This document shows, one piece after another, positions 59,756-64,000 of a DNA stretch of 64,000 bases. How positions within the stretch are numbered: the stretch's first letter is position 1; each line of letters starts with the position of its first letter. The notes under the pieces were generated by a model. The model made no database searches. It saw nothing but the letters and a program-made list of their open reading frames with translations, and had not been told where the DNA came from. This stretch comes from Deinococcus sonorensis KR-87 (GTDB lineage: Bacteria; Deinococcota; Deinococci; Deinococcales; Deinococcaceae), in NCBI RefSeq assembly GCF_040256395.1, contig NZ_CP158299.1:2845001-2909000 (forward strand), in the 5' to 3' direction. The translations under genes and the position numbers were made by a program.

Positions 59756-60499
59756 ATGAGTACGAATGTGGTGGTCACCGGAGCGGCCAGGGGCATCGGG
59801 CGGGCAATCGCCGAGCTGTACGCAGAGCGCGGCGGGCGGGTGCTGTCGGTGGACCTGCACCAGCCGCCCGTTCTGCGCGGTCAGGAGCGCATCAAGGCCG
59901 ATATTGCCACGACCGCCGGCCGCGCCCGCATCGGGCGGGCGGCGCGAGAGAAGCTGGGCCGGGTGGACGTGCTGGTGCACAACGCGGCCTACCAGGAGGC
60001 GCACGGCGGCACGCTGGAGGTGTCTGAGCGCGGCTGGCTGCGGACGCTGGAGGTGAACCTGACCGCGCCGCTGCTTCTGACCCGCGAGCTGATCGGCCTG
60101 ATGCCGCAGGACAGCGCCATCGTGAACGTGGCGAGCGTACAGGGCCTGTTCGCGGAGCCGGGCAACGTGGCCTACAACAGCAGCAAGGGCGGGCTGGTGA
60201 ACCTGACCCGGGCCATGTGCCTGGACCTCGCCCCGATGGGCATCCGGGTGAACGCGGTCGCGCCGGGCGCCATCGCGACCGAATCGCTGTTGCAGGGCGT
60301 GCAGGCCACCGACGACCCCGAGCAGACCCGCCGCGACTACCAGGACCTGCACGCGCTGCGGCGCATCGGGGAGCCGCGCGAGGTGGCGCAGGCGGTGTAC
60401 TTCCTGGGCTCGCCGGAGGCCAGCTTCATCACCGGAGCGATCCTGACGGTGGACGGCGGCATGACCGCCAGCTTCATGATGGCCGGGAGACCTGTATAA
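59756..60499 (+). CDS. short-chain dehydrogenase/reductase (SDR)
   Basis: 247 residues. NAD(P) loop [21 protein letters not shown], catalytic YNSSKGG and the C-terminal [14 protein letters not shown], typical of classical SDRs. The stop is only 54 bases from the integrase end, so the element inserted just downstream of this gene without damaging it. Confidence 0.9.
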   Translation: MSTNVVVTGAARGIGRAIAELYAERGGRVLSVDLHQPPVLRGQERIKADIATTAGRARIGRAAREKLGRVDVLVHNAAYQEAHGGTLEVSERGWLRTLEVNLTAPLLLTRELIGLMPQDSAIVNVASVQGLFAEPGNVAYNSSKGGLVNLTRAMCLDLAPMGIRVNAVAPGAIATESLLQGVQATDDPEQTRRDYQDLHALRRIGEPREVAQAVYFLGSPEASFITGAILTVDGGMTASFMMAGRPV

Positions 60500-60553
60500 A
60501 AAAGTCGTCTCAGCGGGCATCCTCCAGCTCCACCTGATTTGAAATCCCATGAT
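60500..60553. other. possible attachment-site region of the element
   Basis: Short AT-richer stretch between the SDR gene and the integrase. It holds near-repeats (ATCCCATGAT, ATCCCTGAT, ATCC) at 60545-60568. No tRNA 3' end was found. The other junction is outside the window, so no core could be defined. Confidence 0.3.
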
Positions 60554-61768
60554 TTATCCCTGATATCCTGCAGCCGCACCCAGGTTCAGGGTCAGGTGCC
60601 GCTTTTCTTCGGGCAGGGCATGGCGATAGGTGTCCATCGTGATGCTGATGCGACTGTGGCCCAGGTGGGCGCTGACCGCCGCCACGTCCGCACCGCCCGA
60701 AAGCATCAGCGTGGCCGCCGTGTGGCGCAAGCCGTGCGGGTTCAGCACTGGCACCTCGGCGGCCTCGCACACCCGGCGCATGATCCGCTTCATCGCGTCC
60801 GGGTGGTAGGGCGTGCCCACCAGGGTGTGAAAGACATACTCGGGCTCCCGCCAGCCCGGCAGGCGGGCCTCCCGCTCGGCTTCGACCTGGGCCACCTGCC
60901 GCTGAAGGCACGCCAGCGCATCGCCCGCTACATGCAGCACCCGCCGCCCAGCGCGGCTCTTGGGGGCTGCCTCGTACACTGGCCCCTCCCCTCCGCTTCG
61001 GGTGGCCCTGATCTCGACCGTTCCGGCCTGCAGGTTCACGGCATCCCAGCGCAGGGCCAGCGCCTCGCCCATCCGCACGCCAGTCAGCAGGCTGAACACC
61101 AGCGGCCCCGCGCTGCGGTCCGCCACCGCCGCCCGGTAAAAGGCCCGCGCCTGCTCGGCATCGAACGCCTTAACCACCCGTCCCGGCGCGTCCAGCTCAG
61201 CCCTGGAGCGCCGCAGAGCCAGGTGGTCGGCAGGGTTCACGCTGATCAGCTGCTCCACGTCCACGGCATAGGCCAGCAGCCCCCGCATCACGGTATGGAC
61301 CAACCGCACCGCACTGTGCCCGAGCGGGCCGTGCTTTCCCTCGGCATCAGGCTTCCGGGTCTTCAGAGCAGCCAGCCATGCCACCAGCTGTGGGCGCCGC
61401 ACCTCAGTGACCTTGACTGATCCCCAGCGCGGCAGCACCTCCCGCTCCAATGCGGCCCGGTATCGCCGCTGTGCGCCCTCAGCAAGGTCCGCCCGGCTGG
61501 CCAGCCACCGTGGCCCGACATCTCCCACGGTGGCCTTGCTGACCGCCACACCAGCCCGCCCAGCATCGGACTGCTGTGAGCGCAGGAAAGCCCTGGCCTC
61601 GGCCTCAGTGCCCCGGATGGTGCGGCTGACCTGCCGCCGCTTCCCCATCGGGTCGGTGGCCGTGAAGCGTACCTCCCAGCGGTGGGTACGGCGCCGCTCA
61701 TCCAGTACAGCCAGAGATCGCATGCTGCCCTCTCCGTGCCCGCGCTTCGTCTGGGTCATGGCCTCCAT
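60554..61768 (-). CDS. tyrosine-type site-specific integrase
   Basis: 404 residues from ATG 61768 (ATG 61759 possible). An N-terminal AP2-like arm domain (about 20-60) and SAM-like core-binding domain (about 75-175), then the catalytic domain with Arg in LLTGVRMGEALAL, HGLRHTAATLML, LGHS and the nucleophile Tyr in TMDTYRHALPEEK near the C-terminus: the full R-H-x-x-R-H-Y set. Integrates and excises the element. Confidence 0.95.
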   Translation of the reverse strand: MEAMTQTKRGHGEGSMRSLAVLDERRRTHRWEVRFTATDPMGKRRQVSRTIRGTEAEARAFLRSQQSDAGRAGVAVSKATVGDVGPRWLASRADLAEGAQRRYRAALEREVLPRWGSVKVTEVRRPQLVAWLAALKTRKPDAEGKHGPLGHSAVRLVHTVMRGLLAYAVDVEQLISVNPADHLALRRSRAELDAPGRVVKAFDAEQARAFYRAAVADRSAGPLVFSLLTGVRMGEALALRWDAVNLQAGTVEIRATRSGGEGPVYEAAPKSRAGRRVLHVAGDALACLQRQVAQVEAEREARLPGWREPEYVFHTLVGTPYHPDAMKRIMRRVCEAAEVPVLNPHGLRHTAATLMLSGGADVAAVSAHLGHSRISITMDTYRHALPEEKRHLTLNLGAAAGYQG

Positions 61769-61782
61769 TTTACCGCTGAGTC

Positions 61783-61795
61783 AGTCAGGCTGACT
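61783..61795. repeat. inverted repeat near the int start
   Basis: AGTCAG-G-CTGACT, 15 bases upstream of the integrase ATG; candidate operator. Confidence 0.35.
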
Positions 61796-61845
61796 ACGGC
61801 ACACGCCGAAATTCTCGCTCCTGGCGCGAATTCAGCCATCTATTG

Positions 61846-61861
61846 TGCAATTTAAATTGCA
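61846..61861. repeat. perfect 16-bp palindrome in the int-xis region
   Basis: TGCAATTTAAATTGCA, very AT-rich in a GC-rich genome. A likely operator or accessory binding site for the element's regulator or excisionase. Confidence 0.5.
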
Positions 61862-62041
61862 AGGTGCATTACACACCTCGGCTCCGCCTCCGAGCTGGCA
61901 GACTGCTGACACGCGGGGCCGCCATCGCTCTCCCCCTCCCTACCCCGCGCCCACTTGAGCAGCACCAGTGCGGCGCCAGCGGCATCCCAGGGCTCACGTG
62001 TTCTGGTACCCATCAAACAGCGTCCAGCGCGACCATTGGGC

Positions 62042-62248
62042 ATGCTTGAGCACCCCACCCAACTCCTCACCGTCGCGCAGGTTTGCTCTGCTCTCCAGCT
62101 CAGCAGGGGGACCGTTGAGCGGCTTATCCGCAGCGGCGCTCTCCCGTCCGTCAATGTTTCGACCACCAACACCCGCAGAGCGCACCGCGTGCGCCCTGCT
62201 GACCTCGCCATGTTCCTCATGGCCCACGAGGAGACCCGCCATGAGTAA
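62042..62248 (+). CDS. excisionase-like HTH protein
   Basis: 68 residues from ATG 62042. LLTVAQVCSALQLSRGTVER, then LIRSGALPSVNVS form a winged HTH of the MerR/Xis type. Divergent from the integrase and leading a rightward operon, so a role as recombination directionality factor or repressor is likely. An open frame upstream to 61955 (TTG) lacks support. Confidence 0.75.
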   Translation: MLEHPTQLLTVAQVCSALQLSRGTVERLIRSGALPSVNVSTTNTRRAHRVRPADLAMFLMAHEETRHE

Positions 62249-62597
62249 GCTCACTCCTGAAGAGATCGCCCTGTTCCAGCAGCAGATGGCCGCATTGGAC
62301 GCTGTGCTGCGGCCCGGCATCGACCCCACTCGCCCGTATGAGGAGGCCGAGCCGCAGGGCATCAGTGCTCCCACCGCGCTGGCTTACCTGGGCTGGATCG
62401 CGCCGGTCGGCATCACCTACACCGAGACCATCTCGGCCATCGGGGATGCGCTGAGGCTGAGCCCGGACCGCGTAACCGCCCGCCTGTTGCAGCTGGCCCG
62501 GCGCCCGGAGCTGGAGAACGTGCTGCGGCGGCCCACCTATACCGGCCACGACCTGCTCAAGGCGGTTGCTGGCATGGTCCTGATCACCCAGGAGTAG
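62241..62597 (+). CDS. hypothetical protein, 118 residues
   Basis: ATG 62241 overlaps the xis-like gene by eight bases; GAGGAGA lies upstream. Mostly alpha-helical (LTPEEIALFQQQMAALDAVL, then YTETISAIGDALRLSPDRV, a possible helix-turn-helix, then VTARLLQLARRPELEN). Unknown family; the operon position suggests an element maintenance protein. Confidence 0.6.
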   Translation: MSKLTPEEIALFQQQMAALDAVLRPGIDPTRPYEEAEPQGISAPTALAYLGWIAPVGITYTETISAIGDALRLSPDRVTARLLQLARRPELENVLRRPTYTGHDLLKAVAGMVLITQE

Positions 62598-62601
62598 CCC
62601 G

Positions 62602-64000
62602 GTGCCCGCTGATCTGCCCCCCACCCTGTTCGATACTTCGCGGGCAACCGTGAAGGATGGGCACGGCTGGGGGGCCATCAGCGAGGACCAGACTGCTGGG
62701 CGGGCGTGGCGACAGGCCCAGCAGCCGACTACCCCTCGCCCGGCACCTGTTGAATCCGCAAGTAAAAAAGTTGCGGATCAACAAGAAAAACTTACGGTTT
62801 TCGGATACACGAGCGCTGAGGCTGAGGAGCGGCAGCTCCAGTACCTCTCAGGCCACCCCGGCAACCCGATCTGCCGCCGCTTGGACCGCTACGACACCAG
62901 CCGCAGACCCTCCCTGCTCAAGCAGACCCAAGAGATGCAGCTCGCCTGCGGCCCGGTGGTGGCGGTGACCTTCCACCTACCCGCCTCCAGCTCACAGCTG
63001 GAGATCGAGCAGGCCCACGCCAACTACCTCACTACGGTTCGTGGCGCTTGGAGGGCATTCAGCGTCCTGCAGTACGACTGCGAAGGCCAGCCGCACGCCC
63101 ACGCCACGGTGCCCTTGCGGGCCATCGGGGCGACCTGCCCAGTCTGCGACGGGACGTGGCATCGTCACAGCTGGCGGCAGCACGACGGCAAGACCGGGCG
63201 GGGGTGGCGGTGCAGCGGCTGTGAGCTGACATGGCGGGTGATTCGGAAACCGAACAGCTGGAACCCCGAGCGCCGGGACGCTGAGCGCTGGGCCGCCTAT
63301 CAGGCCGGTCCGCCGATGGCGCTGGCTCACCAGCCCGAGAAGCTGGCGTTGGCGAACGGCTTGTGGTGGCTGATGCGGGACCAGCGCTACCGCGCTACAG
63401 GCCGCAAGAGCGTTCGGCTGAAGATCACCCAGCAGGGCACCGCTGAGACCCCTTCGCTCGCCCTGCTGACCCTGCGGGTGCTGCAGGCGTGGTCGCTGGC
63501 CGCGCTGCACCTCCAGACTCTGAATATTCTGGTGCAGACCCAGGCCGCAATGCTCCTCCAGACTCTGGACGTGTTGGTGCAGACTCTGACGGCCCTGCTC
63601 CTGGCCCTGAGCTGCACCGCAGCGCCGCCTTACCCCCTGCGCCGCCCTGGCCGCACCCTGCACCATCCCCGCGCTCAGCGGGGCCTCCAGCGCCCTCGGA
63701 ACGCACGTGCTGGCCCTGCGAAAAGGGAGCAGGGCGCACGAAGCGCCCCGCCCTGTTCCCTCACCACACAGCAGCCAGCTGTACTTACTACTGTACCACC
63801 ACCCCGAGCGCACCGTTTCCCAGGACTGGGGGCCGATCCACCCCCGCGCCGCCATTACGCCAACAGCATCACCACCGCCTTACTGTATGTCTTAGGCGGA
63901 ATCCATCCCCCGGCCAGCTGCCCATCAGCCGCTGCCGGGGTGTCGTATACCCTCGATTCCCAGCCTCACCGGCTAGTGCCGGAGCGATCTGAACCGCCGC
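62602..64000 (+). CDS. partial ORF, putative HUH-type replication initiator of the element
   Basis: Open reading frame from GTG 62602 (AGGAG 7 bases upstream) to the window edge with no stop, at least 466 codons. VVAVTFHLP at 119-127 and PHAH (H165-A-H167) resemble motif 1 and motif 2 (HUH) of rolling-circle initiators. A zinc ribbon, C179-x2-C182 and C204-x2-C207, follows. At 255-275 is GLWWLMRDQRYRATGRKSV, which could carry the tyrosine. Past about residue 280 the product becomes Leu-rich repeats and then looks non-coding, so the real end may be earlier through a frame change. The Rep call is inference. Confidence 0.45.
   Translation, partial: MPADLPPTLFDTSRATVKDGHGWGAISEDQTAGRAWRQAQQPTTPRPAPVESASKKVADQQEKLTVFGYTSAEAEERQLQYLSGHPGNPICRRLDRYDTSRRPSLLKQTQEMQLACGPVVAVTFHLPASSSQLEIEQAHANYLTTVRGAWRAFSVLQYDCEGQPHAHATVPLRAIGATCPVCDGTWHRHSWRQHDGKTGRGWRCSGCELTWRVIRKPNSWNPERRDAERWAAYQAGPPMALAHQPEKLALANGLWWLMRDQRYRATGRKSVRLKITQQGTAETPSLALLTLRVLQAWSLAALHLQTLNILVQTQAAMLLQTLDVLVQTLTALLLALSCTAAPPYPLRRPGRTLHHPRAQRGLQRPRNARAGPAKREQGARSAPPCSLTTQQPAVLTTVPPPRAHRFPGLGADPPPRRHYANSITTALLYVLGGIHPPASCPSAAAGVSYTLDSQPHRLVPERSEPP
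62754..62778. repeat. hairpin-forming inverted repeat inside the putative rep ORF
   Basis: ATCCGCAA-N9-TTGCGGAT with an A-rich loop (GTAAAAAAG), near the 5' end of the ORF; candidate origin or regulatory element. Confidence 0.35.
63511..63600. repeat. two tandem 45-bp repeats
   Basis: Copies at 63511-63555 and 63556-63600, about 75% identical, both beginning CTCCAGACTCTG and containing GGTGCAGAC. In the open frame they encode 15-residue units (LQTLNILVQTQAAML and LQTLDVLVQTLTALL), a Leu-rich helical repeat. Confidence 0.6.
63725..63760 (-). terminator. hairpin with T-run on the minus strand
   Basis: GGGAACAGGG pairs with CCCTGCTCCC (one G-U) on the minus strand, followed by TTTTCGC. Suggests that a leftward transcript from beyond the window ends here. 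Confidence 0.5.

Larger units (their letters stand above)
61769..62041. other. divergent int-xis control region
   Basis: 273 bases between the integrase start and the HTH gene. It contains two palindromes (see separate entries) and a GC-poor core around 61840-61880. No gene found; the frame open from a TTG at 61955 is not convincing. Confidence 0.5.

Noticed and set aside
60500..60553. tRNA remnant at the integration site
   Set aside because: ATTTGAAAT-like bases hint at a T-arm but no acceptor stem or anticodon arm can be drawn.
62992..63855. 287-codon minus-strand frame in the element
   Set aside because: Composition is typical antisense noise (His/Gln/Arg), and it crosses the 63725-63760 hairpin.
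63489..63992. 167-codon frame in another phase over the element's right end
   Set aside because: Also gives repeats (APPDSEYSGADPGRN) but lacks convincing codon bias and start; kept only as a hint of a frame change.

Overview
The window is about 68-70% GC, has strong G/C bias at third codon positions, and carries a gene set that points to a Deinococcus chromosome. Supporting signs are a dcw cluster running murD-ftsW-murG-murC-murB-ftsQ-ftsA-ftsZ, a long-tailed RpoD, TopA with C-terminal repeats instead of zinc fingers, a futalosine-route MqnC and a CoA-pyrophosphatase Nudix protein next to MazG. Many genes start on an ATG or GTG only 5-8 bases after a TANNNT -10 hexamer, so leaderless transcription is common; I used this rule to choose several starts. 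No rRNA, tRNA or CRISPR array was recognised.

Layout. 1-10.1 kb: a DMT transporter, then the peptidoglycan/division cluster ending with ftsZ. 10.2-14.4 kb: Nudix hydrolase, ribF, an RsmC-like methyltransferase and rpoD. 14.5-18.2 kb: a DUF4129 membrane protein, MoxR ATPase and DUF58 protein, then a small acidic protein. 18.4-24.7 kb: Ohr-like protein, flotillin with NfeD, a P450, a leftward cluster of a 58-residue unlisted ORF, an HTH protein and a helical-repeat protein, and a DUF554 membrane protein. 24.7-32.2 kb: an orphan promoter/terminator pair, an aminotransferase, UbiD decarboxylase, ybaB-recR, three consecutive Roadblock/LC7 proteins and mqnC (frameshifted). 32.2-43 kb: topA, an ElyC/SanA-type protein, a response regulator, murJ, an SDR, mazG, a Nudix CoA pyrophosphatase and clpC (frameshifted). 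43-50 kb: a DUF2087 protein, a phosphotransferase, radA, a PIN-TRAM protein, a VOC protein, a stress protein, a histidine phosphatase and purM. 50-60.5 kb: valS with a Nudix gene behind a T-box leader, yvcK-rapZ, an SMR transporter, recF with a DciA-like gene, a MoaB/MogA-type gene, a membrane protein and an SDR.

60.5-64 kb: the left part of an integrated element. It has a tyrosine integrase on the minus strand, a divergent xis-like HTH gene, an unknown gene, and an ORF that runs off the right edge with HUH-like and zinc-ribbon features that may be a replication initiator.

How the genes work together. Most of the window is housekeeping: wall precursor synthesis and lipid II handling (murB/C/D/G, murJ, ftsW, yvcK, rapZ), divisome assembly (ftsQ/A/Z), DNA repair and replication (recF, recR, radA, topA, dciA-like), menaquinone synthesis (mqnC, ubiD) and nucleotide-pool cleaning (four Nudix/MazG enzymes). 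The most noteworthy items are two single-base insertions that break otherwise intact mqnC and clpC, a possible leaderless five-codon uORF ahead of murG, the micro-transcript locus at 24.7 kb, the small-ORF/HTH/repeat operon, the GTPase-less Roadblock triplet and the incomplete mobile element.
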